From: Salticus scenicus
Taxonomy: Eukaryota > Arthropoda > Arachnida > Araneae > Salticidae
Assembly (NCBI GenBank): GCA_963930645.1
Contig: OZ005660.1
Coordinates: 245,857,082 to 245,921,081, forward strand
Length of the DNA stretch: 64,000 nt
Direction of reading: 5' to 3'
Under the pieces are notes generated by a model, which worked only from the letters and a program-made list of their open reading frames with translations, was not told the DNA's origin and ran no database searches. How positions within the stretch are numbered: position 1 is the stretch's first letter; each line of letters begins with the position of its first letter. Below are positions 1-12,724 of this stretch, piece after piece. Both the position numbers and the translations under genes were made by a program.

Positions 1-164
1 TTGTATTATTAATGCAACGTTAATTTGTCATGTCGTGTTTGTGAAGTAGTTTAAGTGAGAACTACAAATCTATAGGACACCAATAGAACATATACTTGAT
101 GATTCATATAAGACCGGAGAATACATTTAGAACAAACTCAAAACTGAACATCGACTAGAGATGT
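1..164. other. Left edge, no feature seen
   Basis: AT-rich sequence without an open frame of note, a tRNA-like fold or a repeat that recurs elsewhere in the window. I see nothing to annotate here. Confidence 0.5.
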
Positions 165-425
165 GCCGTCATTCGAGTGAAATAATCGATAAACCCGATT
201 ATTTGGAATAATTCAATTAACTAAAAATCATTCGTTAATTTCATTCGATGATTTCACTCGTTAATTTTTTCATTCGATCATTTCACTAGTTTTGTTTTTT
301 CATTCGATCATTTCATTCCTTAATTTCATACCGATTATTTTTTCTTTCGATTGCATCATATTCTTTATGCGCGTGCGCGAATGACCATCTCGATTATTTT
401 ATTTCGAGTGATTTTAACGGCAGAA
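165..425. repeat. Short degenerate direct repeats (CATTCGAT / ATTTCA)
   Basis: The words CATTCGAT, ATCATTTCA and TTAATTTCAT recur several times at irregular 20-35 base spacing between about 170 and 350, with related CGATTATTT words on to 420. This looks like a decayed minisatellite. No coding potential is visible. The following stretch to 755 is AT-rich with a T-run at 732-751 and nothing else I can name. Confidence 0.55.
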
Positions 426-759
426 GTTTACTTGGTCATTCTATATTCGGATTATTTGCAGGGATTTCCACTGAGCTGAAGAACAGCTCAGTGTTTATTT
501 CTTGTTTATAACGAATGAATTGGTGGTTTGGCTGCAATTTATAGTGGCCATTCTTTGAATGCTTGCTTTTCACACGTTATGTGTAGTTTGTAAACCGTTG
601 TTTTTCAAAATACGCGTTATTTAGATTTAGTAATGTTTCTATCTGTAAAGTTACTTTAAGAAATAATAAAAATTTTGTTCTTTTAAAGGAAAAAAAAAGA
701 AGTATTTATAATTTTTACATTATATTAAGTTCTTTTTTTTTTTTTTTTTTTATGAAATG

Positions 760-1190
760 CGTATTTGGAAATACTCTCAAGAAGTCTCTTGGCGGTTTTC
801 TATATCTTTGTGCTACTATTGGTAGAGTTTTACTCGAAAATCCGTATTTTGCTAAATTTGCCTCCGAAAATTCTTCTTACCCTCTCCCCCTTAAAAATCT
901 AAAATTCCAACTTCGCAGAAAGTGATTTTTCTGTACTATAGTCTTCACATCAGCATTTTCTTCGTCGTGAAGCAATTTGAAGCCGAGTTATACTTATAAG
1001 GGGGATTTGCCTTCTGCCACAAGCGGAAAGGAAAGGGGGATATTTTGGATATTACGCAAAATCTCGTTTTATTGGGTGTCGGGGTCCTCATCAAAACTTG
1101 TGACTCTATCTCCGATAGAATCGCCACGGCTGTGTTGAGTCAATGAATCAATGAGTTTTCTCTTATATATATATATAGATAGATTAAACA
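760..1190 (-). mobile_element. Helitron-like dispersed repeat, reverse copy
   Basis: Read on the minus strand, this begins near 1185 with a TATATATATAAGAGAAAACTC-like terminus, then a block with GACTCAACACAGCCGTGGC, then GATTTTGCG and, further on, a GGAGGCAAATTTAGC-like block. The same blocks occur in the same order on the plus strand from 47950 onward. Termini of the TCTATACATATAAAAG type are typical of Helitron or Helentron non-autonomous elements in arthropods, so I assign it there by inference. It has no open frame of its own; the small ORFs across it are chance. Confidence 0.6.
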
Positions 1191-1599
1191 ACTTAAATGA
1201 CACAATCTTTTCTTGAAATAAGGTGCTTATTTGGTGGATGGTTATAAAACAGTGCACTTAAACAATTGCGGAATGTACAAACAGTTTGACGTGTTTAACA
1301 TTTTATTTATATATATTTCTTTCTTTATTTTTTATTCATCGTAATAGTTCTTGAACTATGAGCTAGTCTGGATAATTTTGATATGAGAGTTAATTATTAT
1401 TATTATTTGTTTTTTTAATGTAAACTAACTTTTTTTTTTAACTTAAAAAAAAAAAAAAAAAAAAAAGTTTTAAGGATCAAATTTCGAAGTGATTCCTGAA
1501 AATTTATAAAATTTACGTGAAACCAAATATTTTACTACGGATTATAATTTCAACTTTTTTTTTTTTTTTTTTTTTCCTTTATTGTCAAGTATTACTCAG
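1191..1599. other. AT-rich spacer with homopolymer runs
   Basis: No gene seen. It holds an A-run at about 1447-1466 and a T-run at about 1555-1575. The short plus-strand ORF starting in this area runs into the palindrome that follows and has no protein-like composition. Confidence 0.5.
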
Positions 1600-2030
1600 G
1601 TCGACATGTAAAATTTTGATTATATTATTTTGGATGATCTTTATGTTTTTTGATGTTCTGAAACCGAAAATGAAGCCAGTTTTTCTCTATCACGTAAAAT
1701 TTTTGTCAATACAGGGTGCTTGCCGATACAATTTCTTCCAATACTCTTCCACCAATATAATTATGTAGTAAGTTTTATAGTATGTCTCCATAATTAATTA
1801 ATCATAGATGCTTTGTTGTAATTGTGAAGCACTAGTGCGATTCGAAACCATATCAACCGACTAACCAACTGATTGTTATGATAGTATACGTAAGAAATCG
1901 TGTCAATAAACACCCTGTATTGACAAAAATCTATACGTGATAGAGAAAAATGGGCTGCATTTTCGGTTTCAGCATACAAAAAACATAAAGACCAGCTGAA
2001 ATCATCAAATCAAATTTTGTAAATTTCATT
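1600..2030. repeat. Imperfect palindrome / fold-back element
   Basis: The left arm at about 1600-1745 and the right arm at about 1884-2030 are reverse complements with scattered mismatches. Shared words include CTGAAACCGAAAATG, TTTTTCTCTATCACGTA and TTTTTGTCAATACAGGGTG. The loop is about 140 bases. Two short ORFs, one on each strand, are simply the two arms read outward. This is the structure of a fold-back MITE; the family is not identified. Confidence 0.75.
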
Positions 2031-2179
2031 TTTGTAGGCCTGTGTTATTAGTCATTAATTTTCAAAGTTTGAAAAAAATATCAAATTTTATACCTACGCC
2101 AGTAGTCAAGAGGTTATCTCAAACCTGAACAGTAGACGCAGGTTGAGAATTTATCATCAAGAATACAAACAAAAGTTGT

Positions 2180-2450
2180 ACGGTAGATTTCTCTTATAAA
2201 TGTCTTTGATTAGTTTACTGAGTAACTTGCTCCGCCATTTTCATCCATGTGGTGCCTACTTAATTTATCAGCCCAATAACTTTGGAAATTCGAACTAAAT
2301 ATGTAGAGTAAACGCATCTCATAAACGCATTTGATACATTTGTTTGTCAACTTGACCTGCCTCCACCATCTTGTTTCAATAAACCGGCCATTTGAAAGTT
2401 TTAATTCACATAAGAAAGGTATTTACGAACCAATTTTCTTAAAACTCCAT
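2180..2450 (+). repeat. Dispersed repeat, also present near 41.3-41.95 kb
   Basis: The blocks ACGCATTTGA, AAAGGTATTTACGAACCAAT and TTTCTTAAAACTC recur in the same order around 41820-41940, and the preceding block with GAGTAACTTGCTCC recurs near 41360. These are shared repeat fragments of an unidentified family. No coding sequence is seen. Confidence 0.6.
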
Positions 2451-2455
2451 ACATA

Positions 2456-3730
2456 GGGGAATGTCTCCAGTGGAGGGAACAGTTTTGATTTTGGCTTATA
2501 ATTTTTGACAGATTAGATATTATGCAAACATATGAATACCAATGGAAAGCTAGTATCCTTAGCTGACGTTTGATGAAGTAACCGCATTTATTTCATCAAC
2601 TAGAAAAAAAAAAATATTACCAATTTTGTAAAGGGATCATTTTTTGAAAAAAAAAAAAAAACTGTATACCCGGTTGTGGGCACACTTGAAAATTTCGCAA
2701 AATGTTAGAAAATAACAAGAAAAACACCATAAATACAGAAAACAACAAAATTCATTCATTTTGTAAGGATTCAGTGGCCGAAATATTAACAGAAAATGGC
2801 ATTTTTACAAAATTTTTTTTCTCATCTTCGTCCTTCCAATCAGAAGTGCAACACGTGAAAGAAAATAATTTGCATATATATTAGCACTCTTTAAATGCAT
2901 CGGACGATCACACGCGTTGCATTTCATTAAGATGTCTTGTTAGGCGTAGTGGTAGGTGCTTCAAACAGAAGACACAAAAGTCGACATCGTCAAATTGTTG
3001 AGACCCCAATTTTTAGGACGCTTGCCCGGCACTTTGAAAGGTGGAGTTGCCTTACATTATCTAGGCTTCTTCAGGAGGACTCAGATGCTGCAAGGAACTC
3101 CATATTCTCGGGTAGTTGCTTTTATGGATTTCTTATTCACTAAGTAATCCTAAATGGCTTTAACCAGTGCAATTAAATCCATTTCTTTAAGATCGGTTCA
3201 CTTTTTCGGGATTGACATTGTTAAAATATCCTAAACATACATGTAAACACAAATAAACTATGTTATTTTAATATAAACGACCACATTTCACTGTTTGTAA
3301 GTCAAACATACGTTTTAAACGAAAGAAGCAAGTGTGCCCACAACCGGTTACATGAAGGTGCCCACAACCAAGAATGGCAGCCTTTTCCATAATGGCAGAA
3401 AAAGCAAATTTCGGTTCACATTTTCGTTGAATTCGATATTACACCACAAAATATAAGGAATATACTGCATAAATATAACTTGCATTTACATTTTTGAATT
3501 AATTCACTTCGATTTATCGCATTTTGAAAATATTCACAAATGACTTTTATGTCGCTTTTTCTCAGATCTTTCATTTCGATTCTTGCACTTACTAAGAAAA
3601 AAAATCTATTCACTTCGGTGTTAGCACAAAAACTGCGTACTGTCAAAATATATGTTTGACAGTACTCAAATGCACCATATTTGCTTTTTGTTAAAAGATA
3701 TGGTGGGGTGCTCATAACCGGAGAATGTCC
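2456..3730. mobile_element. Non-autonomous element with GGGAATGTCTCC-type inverted ends
   Basis: The left end reads GGGGAATGTCTCCAGTGGAG and the right end, reverse complemented, reads GGACATTCTCCGGTTATGAG, so the ends are related inverted repeats. A second copy at 6786 starts GGGAATGTCTCCTGTTGTGG. The interior repeats a GGTTGTGGGCAC motif in both orientations at about 2672, 3339 and 3360. Two overlapping 60-70 residue ORFs at 2937-3147 match nothing I recognise. Length is about 1.3 kb. The superfamily is unknown; a target duplication is not clear. Confidence 0.6.
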
Positions 3731-5199
3731 ATAACATGAGACATTCACCTACATAGCCCACATAAATAATTCAATTCAGTCCATTAATAATTTGTAGCGC
3801 CCATTTTGGAACAAAATAGGTGAAAAAGAGGAAGAAGAAGAAGAGAGAGTGAAATAAACCTAAACTTCCGAATGAACCAGAAGGACTTCTTTATTTTACT
3901 CTAGAAAAAAAAAAAAAAAGGAGTAATGCAAATTGGACACAAATTGACATGCATACAGATTTCGATGGGAAATACAAGTTTTTAAAATTTGGCGGCCGAT
4001 GAATGAGCATGTGAAGCTGCAAAACTGACAGGAAATTAAAGAGTAGAAATTTTTATTCCTGATCATATATTCTTCGAGAATTTTATTCCGTCTACTCAGA
4101 CAGTAATTATGCCTTGCATAGAGGTGCGCAAACAATATGTGCAGATAGCGTTTAAGTGAGGTGTATAATTGGGCTCAAAGAAGCCGGTTCATCTAATCTG
4201 CGAATTCTTTGACATTTGGATAAGAGTGATGCCGCTAGTATTGATGATGGCAGGAAAGGTTGAACCATGACCGAACATAGTGTTAAGGAAGCGGTCGACC
4301 TAGAGATGGGACATAATGTAAGAACTGATTCCAAATTCATAATTATTATCGATCCTACGTGCAACTAATGCTTCAATGACTTCAAATACCATTAATAGGC
4401 GCCTTAGAAAATTGGGGTTGAGCTCACGGGGCTCTTTGTACCGTTTGCTATTAAACTTTTTACACTGACAAGCCCGTTTGCAGTGATATCGGGAACGTTC
4501 GATCTAGAATGTTACGGAATGAAGTAGAATTGTGTTCAGTGATGAGTCCCACTCCAATTTGAGCCCCGATGACCAATGAAGACGCCCCCCAAAAAGTGGG
4601 AAGAAAAGAGGAACACGACATCTACCAATTTTCATCTTATTCGGATAAAACCTTCCTTGTGTGACTTTTTTTTTTTCTTTTCTCTTAGGGTGTATTATCA
4701 GTGTATCCAGGTTTTTTTAAAATGGTACCCCATTTCTGACTTTGTAAAATAGTTAAGTAAATTAGTGATAAGTAAAAATGATTCTGTAAAATTAATATAA
4801 ATACACTAAAGTAGTTTTATTTTTAAAAATGGAATAGTGGTAAAATAATTATTGAATATCAGTGGTGAGTAAATTCTAATATGTAAGGTAATTATGTCTG
4901 GGCGATGTAGCAATTTGTCAAGAAATATCAATTTAATACCTATATTATTAATCGATTTAAGCTTACACTGAATCTTGTCTATATCAATATTACATTTATA
5001 TTGCTAAATTGATTTATGTTTAGACAGCTTTTAATTTATATGTATATCATTAGTTGTGAGCGTAACATTAGCGCCATGCACAATATTTAAAGCAACTGCG
5101 AGTTACACAAACATGGACATCGATTTATCTTGATTGCTGACGTTCTAATGAAGGATAGATATTCCTAACGTAACACTGTCCTTATGAAATTTTAAATTT
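3731..5199. other. Non-coding spacer
   Basis: No convincing gene. A purine run with GAAGAAGAAGAAGAG lies at about 3829-3846 and an A-run at 3905-3919. The small minus-strand ORFs at 3896-4135 and 4152-4364 lack start context, repeats elsewhere or protein-like composition. The segment 4160-4600 is somewhat richer in GC but every frame has stops. Confidence 0.45.
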
Positions 5200-5765
5200 A
5201 GTGTTGTTGCGTGTTTGCATGACAAAGATTTTGCCGTTTGGAAAGGGACAATCCCCGCACGGCCTTGTATTGAAAAATTATGGTCCAAACTTTACGAAAT
5301 TTTAAATATGGGGTTGTTTGGGTGTTATTGTGTCTAACTACACAGTTAAAAGGGGGAGGAACCCCGCAGTGCTTTATCTTTCGAAGATGCGATTCTAACT
5401 TTACAAAATCTTAAATTTGGAGTTGGTTGGGTGTTAGTATGACGAAAATTGCACTGTTGGAAAGAAGGAGGGTCTGACCCTACCCTCACGGTGTTTTATT
5501 TGGAAAATTCAGCCCAAACTTCACGAAATTTGGATTTCATTGGGTGTTAGTAAGACAGAGACTGCGTCGTTGGAAAGAAGGCCGATCTGACTTTTCATGG
5601 TGCATTATTTCGAAAAATTATGGTCTGGAATTTACGAAATTTTAAATTTGGGGCTGGTCAGATGTTAGTGTGACAAACACTACACCGTTAAAATGGAGAG
5701 AGTTTTACCATCCATCGTGTCTCATCTCAGAATATCACCGTTCTAGCTTTTTGTAAATTTTAAAC
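5200..5765 (+). repeat. Tandem array, about five ~112 bp units
   Basis: Diverged units start at about 5200, 5311, 5420, 5533 and 5651. Each carries a GGGTGTTAGT-like block, a GTTGGAAAGAAGG-like block, then TTTACGAAATTTTAAATTTG. Spacing is 109-118 bases. This is a decayed minisatellite with no coding role visible. Confidence 0.75.
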
Positions 5766-5949
5766 TCCTTATTGTTATTTATGCCAACGCATCTTGCTTT
5801 TCGTTTCAAACATAACAAGCATTTTTACAAATTGAAGTAAAACATTTTTGTAAAAGTATTTTTATAAAATATTTTTTATTTAAACATACTAATATAATAT
5901 TATATGCAATAAAGTAAAAACATTCCTAAAATAGTAAGAAACCACCACC

Positions 5950-6190
5950 CAAGTGGCATTGGCGTTTCAAAGTATTAATTACAAAACTTTGGATAAACAC
6001 CATAAAATGCAATAAACTCACAACAATTATTTTGGGTCGAAAGAACACACGACCCTTTTTCAGGAGAACAATGTAGGCACAAATGCTGCAATCAAAGTGG
6101 CAACGCACTTGACCCGAAACAATTATTGCGAGGTTATTGCATTTTGTGGTGTCGATTCAAAGTTTTGTAATTAATTACAAAATGCCAGTG
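5950..6190. repeat. Fold-back MITE, family with copies near 7.2 and 41.5 kb
   Basis: The arm at about 5965-6045 (ATTACAAAACTTTGG, AAACACCATAAAATGCAAT, AACAATTATTTTGGGTCGA) is repeated as its reverse complement at about 6108-6180. Related arm pairs lie at 7198-7250 with 7430-7483 and at 41543-41570 with 41590-41630. Several copies with the same fold mark a short palindromic MITE family. Confidence 0.7.
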
Positions 6191-6785
6191 AATTTTTTAA
6201 TATCAATATATCGTTAAATCGCGATACGAAGCTTGTTATATATCACGATGTAAGATTTTTAACATCGATGATTGCTAGTGTTCACTAAAGTTTTAACAAC
6301 TGTCTCCAGTAAATATTCAAGTTGAGGGTATTTATCGAGAGTTCACTTCAATGTTCATAGAAATTTTCAGTGTGCAGCTGTATTACAGAGAAGTGAATTT
6401 TTCAATATACTTTTTTGGTGAAGGATGATTTTTTGAAGGTGGCTTTTCTCAAGGCCGTACCTGATACAAGACATTTTATTTCGTTACAGGTTTCTTTTCT
6501 TTCTAAAGTTAATTGCGCAAAAGTGTATCAAAGTGATATCGAAATATTTCTTGATTAACCTTTGTATTATTGTTAAAATTGTCTGTTCTTTTAATTAAAC
6601 ATAAATGAAAACTGAAAATTATTTTCGAATTTATTGTTATCATTTAATAAATTTAACCCAAAGATTATCTGAAGAGTCAAATTTACTATGGTATATTTTA
6701 AACTACATTTTCAATAAAGTTATCTGAACTAATTCAGTTTATTTAAAATTAAAGTATGATACAAAGATTCAGTCTTAACAATAAA
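6191..6785. other. AT-rich spacer
   Basis: No open frame, repeat or RNA fold of note. The sequence is plain AT-rich intergenic DNA. Confidence 0.5.
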
Positions 6786-7190
6786 TAAGGGAATGTCTCC
6801 TGTTGTGGGCACAGTTCATAATTTTCGCGTATAACTTTTGATAGAGTAGATATTATGCAAACATATGCATATCAATGGAAAGCTACAACACTTAGCTAAC
6901 GTTTGATGAAGTAACTGTATTGATTCTGTCAAATACAAAAAAATTATTACTAATTTTGTAAAGTGGTAATTTTTGGCCAAAAAAAAAAAAAAAAAAAAAA
7001 TATGTATCCAGTTATGGGCACACTTCAAAAATTCCACACATGAAAAACAACCATAAATACAGAAAACGACAAAATTTATTCATTTTATAAAGATTCAGTG
7101 CCGAAGTAATAACAGAAACTGTCATTTTTCCAATTTCATTCGTCATCATCTTCACCCTCCAAATGAGAAGTGCAATGCTTGCAAGTAAAA
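6786..7190 (+). mobile_element. Second copy of the GGGAATGTCTCC element, truncated
   Basis: From GGGAATGTCTCCTGTTGTGG the sequence is colinear with 2456-2880: TAGATATTATGCAAACATAT, then CAATGGAAAGCTA, then an A-run, then a TATGGGCACACTT block, then ACCATAAATACAGAAAAC. The match ends near 7200 where a fold-back MITE arm begins. The right end seen in the first copy is missing. Confidence 0.65.
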
Positions 7191-7483
7191 TAATTTGCAT
7201 GTATATAAACACCATGAAACGCAAAAACTCACAACGGTTTTTTCAGGTCGAAACAAAACCTTGATTTATTTTCAGATGAACAAAGTAGGCACATTGTTAC
7301 TTTTTAATAGGGAGGCACTCGGGACTACTTAGTTCACCTCACAAAGAGCCGTGTTTTCCTTCAGCCCGAAAGGATTGTGTGCATTACCTTTTTGTCTGAC
7401 TGACGAAAGGATCATGTTTTCTTTCAACATTAAACAACTGTTGCGAGCTCTTGTATTTTATGATGTGTATTTAAAATTTTGTA
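7191..7483. repeat. Fold-back MITE copy, diverged
   Basis: The left arm holds AAACACCATGAAACGCAA and the right arm at about 7430-7483 holds its diverged reverse complement (ACAACTGTTGCGAG, TTTTATGATGTGTATTTAAA). It is the same family as the element at 5950-6190, with a longer loop. A 65 residue ORF in the loop is not protein-like. Confidence 0.55.
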
Positions 7484-7700
7484 TAGTCAGTAGCAAAATT
7501 ATTGAAGCACACTTTTCAAATCAAATCAACACAAATATATATATATAGTTTAATCGCTAATTTTTATCTGCCTACTTTTATATAAACAGTATAAGACTAA
7601 GATCACGACTCGACAAATACTTACTTAACAAAACAGTATTAGGTACCCATATTTTAAGTTGGAATTATTGCTAGGGCTTCAATGATTTTGCTGCCAACTG
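7484..7700. mobile_element. Tc1/mariner-type MITE with TA target duplication
   Basis: The left end after a TA reads TAGTCAGTAGCAAAATTATT; the right end before TA, reverse complemented, reads CAGTTGGCAGCAAAATCATT. The element is 217 bp, almost the same as the 218 bp copy at 37887-38104, which has cleaner ends. TA duplications and short CAGT-starting inverted ends fit a non-autonomous Tc1/mariner element. An (AT)n tract sits inside. Confidence 0.75.
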
Positions 7701-7702
7701 TA

Positions 7703-8065
7703 CTTAATAATCATTAAAATGCAGAACCGAAAAATCATTAAAATACAGAAAATTGTTAATTATGCAGTGGACTCTATATTAATTGTTTCAGTGTTTTATT
7801 AATTGATTTTAATAGTTACAAATTCCTATAAAATATATTTGCTCTCATATAATTTCAACCAAGATTATTTTAATGTATCTGAAAGTAAACAGAAGTTATT
7901 TAAGCATATTGGAGCCGCTCATTTTCAAAGTAATTAAATTTACCATTATCATTTAATCAGAACAAAGATATTGTTGGAATTTTTTATTCAAATGTTGAAA
8001 ACATTCTTTTATCGTTATTAAAAAGAGTAAAATTGGCAATATCAGTAGATTTATTTATTTATTTA

Positions 8066-8097
<32 letters not shown>

Positions 8098-8245
8098 ATT
8101 TTATTTTATTTTATTTTATTTTTTTTTTTTTGAAGCAATTATTATTTGAAGCAATTTCCTCTCGTGAAAAAAAAAAAAGTTTATATATCATGAACTCATA
8201 CTATATTATTAAATTTTGCTTCTTAATATGTTCAAATATAATGTA

Positions 8246-8284
<39 letters not shown>

Positions 8285-9417
8285 AGAGAGAGAGATTAGT
8301 AAGGGTATATGATACTTTCGTAGTGAGGAAATTTCGGTCCCACTAATTTTTTGATATCTTTTAAATATATGAGTGTTTTAGTATGATAGCATAAATTTTT
8401 GATTGATATTACATCATTTTCCAACTTTGGTGAAAATGATGTAAGAATAAGACACACAGAATAGATTTTTTTTTTTTTTTTTCGTATCGATTTTTGAATA
8501 ATAAAGTTTATCTGTTATCACTAAAGATCTAACCATTGTTACTTTATCCAAGTCCCCAAAATTTCAGTTTAAATAAAATACAAGGTTTTTAATATAAAAC
8601 ACTGTAATGCGGCTCTTAAGTATCACATTCAAATTTAGATAGCTCGAATACAAATTTTGCAGGAAATCGAAGCTTTATCCAAACACATCCAATATGTTAG
8701 AATTTAAAAATAAAAGAAGATACAAAGAACCTAAATAGTGATCTGGGGATTTAATTTGTAGAAATCAGCGAAACTTCAGTCATTTTCTTTTCTGTCAATC
8801 AGGATAAATTTGTCAAATACAGAAAATAGTCATATATCACATAGAATTGGAAACGTATTTTTCTTCCATTATAAACTCTTACAATATTGTTTAAATAAAT
8901 TTCGTGCAAAAGCGATCCTCCCCCCCCCCCCCTTTTTTTTTTCTTTTTCAAATGCGCTAAAACAAAACAGTGAAATTCCTTTTTACTGTCTGTGGAAGAA
9001 AATGTGTGAAAAATAAAAAAAAAAACCCAATGTGTTACTAAGATTTCAATGTGTGAATTATTTTTGGGCATAGGGACATTTATATACTAAAAATAAGAAA
9101 AAATAAGAAATGAAAGAAAAAATGAACTAAAAAGATAAAAAGCTGTGCATCAACATTTCTAAACCTTGATACTCTCAATGCGCACATTTAATTAAATAAT
9201 GGAACTTACATTTTTTTCAATTTTAAAATAAAATAATTATAATTCAAAGAAAAATAATTTATGTACATATATACATTGATAACATAATTGAATATCACGA
9301 AGAAACAAACATGTATTTTATTAATATTTTAAATATAAAATAGGTTTTGAAATAAATTCCTCTTAGATTAATAATAAAAATATATAAAATATATTACATA
9401 TTTAAATATATTAAATT

Positions 9418-9451
<34 letters not shown>

Positions 9452-10690
9452 AGAACAAAATACCTTCAATCTCAATGGCTAGGGAGCCATCGTAATGTCG
9501 AAAGTTTTTACATTTACCTACTATAATATATTCTAAGAGCACTTCAATTTTCCCGCATTGACAAATATGCTACCATACCTGGGAGAAAGGATAGATCTTT
9601 TAATTACTCCGAGTACCATACTAGAAACTCATACATATATATATATATATATAAAATATAGCAAAAAATTAGCAAGATCAAAATGTCTCGGGACCAGAAT
9701 AGCCAGGGATTAAAAAAATTTCGTTGCAAGAAAAGCAGGACTAAAATGGCCTGCTTCGAGTAAATAAATGTACATAAATTTCAAGTTATATTATAGGCAG
9801 ACTCGGATAAAATTTAAAACCTTTCTGTAAATATAAATACAAGGTTAAAAGATTTAATGCATATCAGATTAATAATTCATTTTTAGTATTGTACTTATGA
9901 GCTGATAATCATAATTTTTTTTACTGTTTTATAGTTGTTTTATGATTAAAAATATTTTTAAAATACACATTTTCTGCTTTTATACAAATTTTCCTCACGA
10001 TCCCACCAGAAAATATAATTATATGTATATGGTTTATGCTTTTATAAACTGCAGCCCGCCTGTGTAAAATACACTTCCATCGCGGCCCATCAAGAATTTT
10101 GGGTTGGACTGGCCGGATTTGTTTCTGAATTTTACAGCTTATCTGCAATATTAAAAGTTTTTATATGGTCCTATTTATTTACAAAATAATACTGAGTGCA
10201 TGTACTATACTTTACAACTAGAAATAATTAAAATTATTTTCACAGTGGTTACATAAGAATTTTGTAAAAAAATTTCCGCGGGATTCAGTGATTTTACAAA
10301 GTAAAATATCCATCGTCCCAAAGGTCTTTTTCTCTTTCAAAATCGAAAACAATAAGTCAAATTAAAGTTTTAGAATTTATTGAGTAATCTACTATAATGT
10401 GTAAATCCATACTTTTATTTTTCTTTCTGTACTCAACAATTAAAAATAATAAGTACTTTTCATTTAATCATAATATATATATATATATATATAAGATAAT
10501 AATAATAGCTTTTTACCACAAATATTTGTAAACTGTCAAGTTTTCTAAAATAAAATTTCCCCCCCTCCACAAACACACAAAAAAAAGTTTAAAATTAATA
10601 ATAAATTCAAATGCATTACTGCAATGCTACTGACATAAGAAAATCATACACCATGCAGTGATACAACCAGTACCCAGTACTGATCGCTTA
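7703..10690. other. AT-rich spacer with microsatellites
   Basis: No gene is supported over about 3 kb. Simple repeats include (TTTA)n and (TTTTA)n at about 8048-8121, (AT)n at 8248-8280 followed by a GA run, a C-then-T run at 8917-8941, a long A-run at 9423-9449 and shorter (AT)n tracts at 9634-9651 and 10472-10491. The short ORFs at 8799-9071 and 9921-10148 are carried by these runs or have no recognisable content. Confidence 0.55.
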
Positions 10691-10692
10691 TA

Positions 10693-11956
10693 CACTCCTT
10701 CTCATATTTATAAGGACACTTTATATTTTTAAATAACTGATGTAAAAATAATTGTGAACAAGATTATACTAAGTGCACTTAATATATCTAGTATTCTAAA
10801 AGCCAAACTGTTATAATTTTTTTAATATGAAACAAAATTAATAAAAAATAATGCAAAATGTGTTTTTCTCCACGTTTTTAGATGTTCATAATTATAGGGA
10901 CAAAACAGATTTTTTCGTTTTATTTAACTTACTAGCGGATAAATTACAGTCGACATGCGAATTTGTTAACTACTGGGCTAGATTAATCCATATATAAGCC
11001 TTCAATTTTTTCTTGAACAGTCATTACTGATAATTCCTCGAAAAAAAAAGAACGTTTAAGTAGTGAAGTGTGATAAATGTGCTTTTTAAGTGGAAGGATA
11101 ATTTCAATCCACCGAATTTCTAATGAAATTCGAAGATCTAAAATTGCTGAAGGAAATGTGATCAAACATTGAACTGCTGGTTCGATAGGAGAGAGATCTG
11201 ATGCAAAATCAGAGTTGTTTTACAGAGATCGAAGACTCATAATTCCTCTTACTGTTCTACTCATAATGACTGCTGCTGAATTTGCTCGTAATTTTTAACG
11301 AATGGTTAGGGTCTACATTTATGCATTTTTAAAATAATTAATAATATGTTAAAATGAATAAAAAATCTGTAATAATCAATCAGCATTTTATGGGGGAAAG
11401 AACGTCTGTATTAAAGTTGAATAAAGACAACATTAAATGGTAAAATGTTGCATTTTCGGATGAAAAACGTTTTATTCTTGATTAACCAAATGGTTTTAAG
11501 AGTTACTGGCACGATCTGAAGATAGCGAAAGACAGAACAGATTTTTTAAAGGCAGATATGAATCGGGCATCTTAAAGGTGGATCTATGGTGCTCCGGGGA
11601 GCTGCTTCTACTGAAAGCAGAATGAATTTAGTAATTTTTTTTTTATTATGAACATCAAGAGATTATCCGCAAATTTTAAAAGTGGAATTATCGGATTTTT
11701 GTCATTTTGGGGGGTAATAATATTTTTTTCAAAAAGACTTACATTTTTGCTCTACTTTTAGAGCAATAGGAAATAGTTTGAAGAAAGAAACTTCTGTATT
11801 ATTGCCTTTCCCATGGCCTAAAAGTTGAAAAAACCTTAAATTGTGATATTAGAAAAGTGTATGCAAGTGCAAAGCAATTTTAAATAGTTTAAATGTATTA
11901 AGAATATCATATATGCTATACGAAATGGTATTGAAACTGAATATTAAAAAAAAAAA

Positions 11957-12021
<65 letters not shown>

Positions 12022-12311
12022 AGAGAGAATGTCTGACTGTTTAGCCTTAAAAAGAGATCCCATAAAATATTAATTTAAAGAATAACTGAAACAAATTACT
12101 AAAATTCGAGCTGTCCTTATAATTTTGAACACCTGAAAAATAATCTTTTTACCATATTTAAAGTTTTTTCAGATAGAAAAACGATAAAACTTTTTAAATA
12201 TAGTCTATTAATGAAATTAGATTTAATTAAAAATATATTTGTTTAAATATTAGTGTTCAGTGTTTAGTTAATATAGAAAAACCGGTGTCCTTATAATTAT
12301 GAGAAGGAGTG
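10693..12311 (+). mobile_element. Tc1/mariner element, complete ends, dead
   Basis: The ends are inverted repeats: CACTCCTTCTCATATTTATA on the left and, reverse complemented, CACTCCTTCTCATAATTATA on the right, each extended by AGGACAC. Both are flanked by TA (10691-10692 and 12312-12313). The 1619 bp length is normal for a Tc1 element. The interior codes for a broken transposase on the plus strand and carries an expanded (AT)n tract at about 11959-12019. Confidence 0.88.
11047..11632 (+). pseudogene. Degenerate Tc1-family transposase
   Basis: Plus-strand translation shows the N-terminal helix-turn-helix region as KERLSSEV, two stops, then ISNEIRRSKIAEGN at about 11120-11163, which matches the Tc1 pattern of I..EI.RSK. 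Further on, FSDEKRFILD followed by a stop and then GFKSYWHDL at about 11454-11519 matches the region around the second catalytic aspartate, and a WIYGAPGS remnant follows a further stop near 11580. At least five in-frame stops and frame changes are present, so it is inactive. The usual family protein is about 340 residues; the far C-terminal part is not recognisable. Confidence 0.85.
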
Positions 12312-12313
12312 TA

Positions 12314-12714
12314 TTTATTTAATCTGTGCATCAGGTAATCCTAACCCGCAGATATAAGATATTGCACTATACATTGCATGTCAAGCAATTTGACGCCACC
12401 TGATGGTGCTGGTGAGTTTATATTTTCTAAATACGCCACTCGAACGGGAAAAACCGAAGACTTTGCTGTTTCTCCTGGGTCTATGTTTCTTCATTCAATG
12501 CCCCAAAAATCCGATCGTGCGTCTAAAAATGGATTTATTTATTTATTTAAACACCAAATTAAATTTCGCAACATGTAATTGCTATTATATTATAGTCGAT
12601 CAGGTAGATCAAATAAAATATAAAAAAAAATACATGATGGTGAATATTGTCTATAGTATGTTAGTGTTATTTAATGTAATCGATATTTAAACATAAAAAA
12701 AAAATATTTTCCAA
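12314..12714. other. Spacer
   Basis: Two overlapping ORFs (12378-12578 and 12403-12690) cross this stretch in different frames, but neither shows a motif or a convincing composition. No other feature is seen. Confidence 0.4.
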
Positions 12715-12724
12715 CCGCAGTGGA

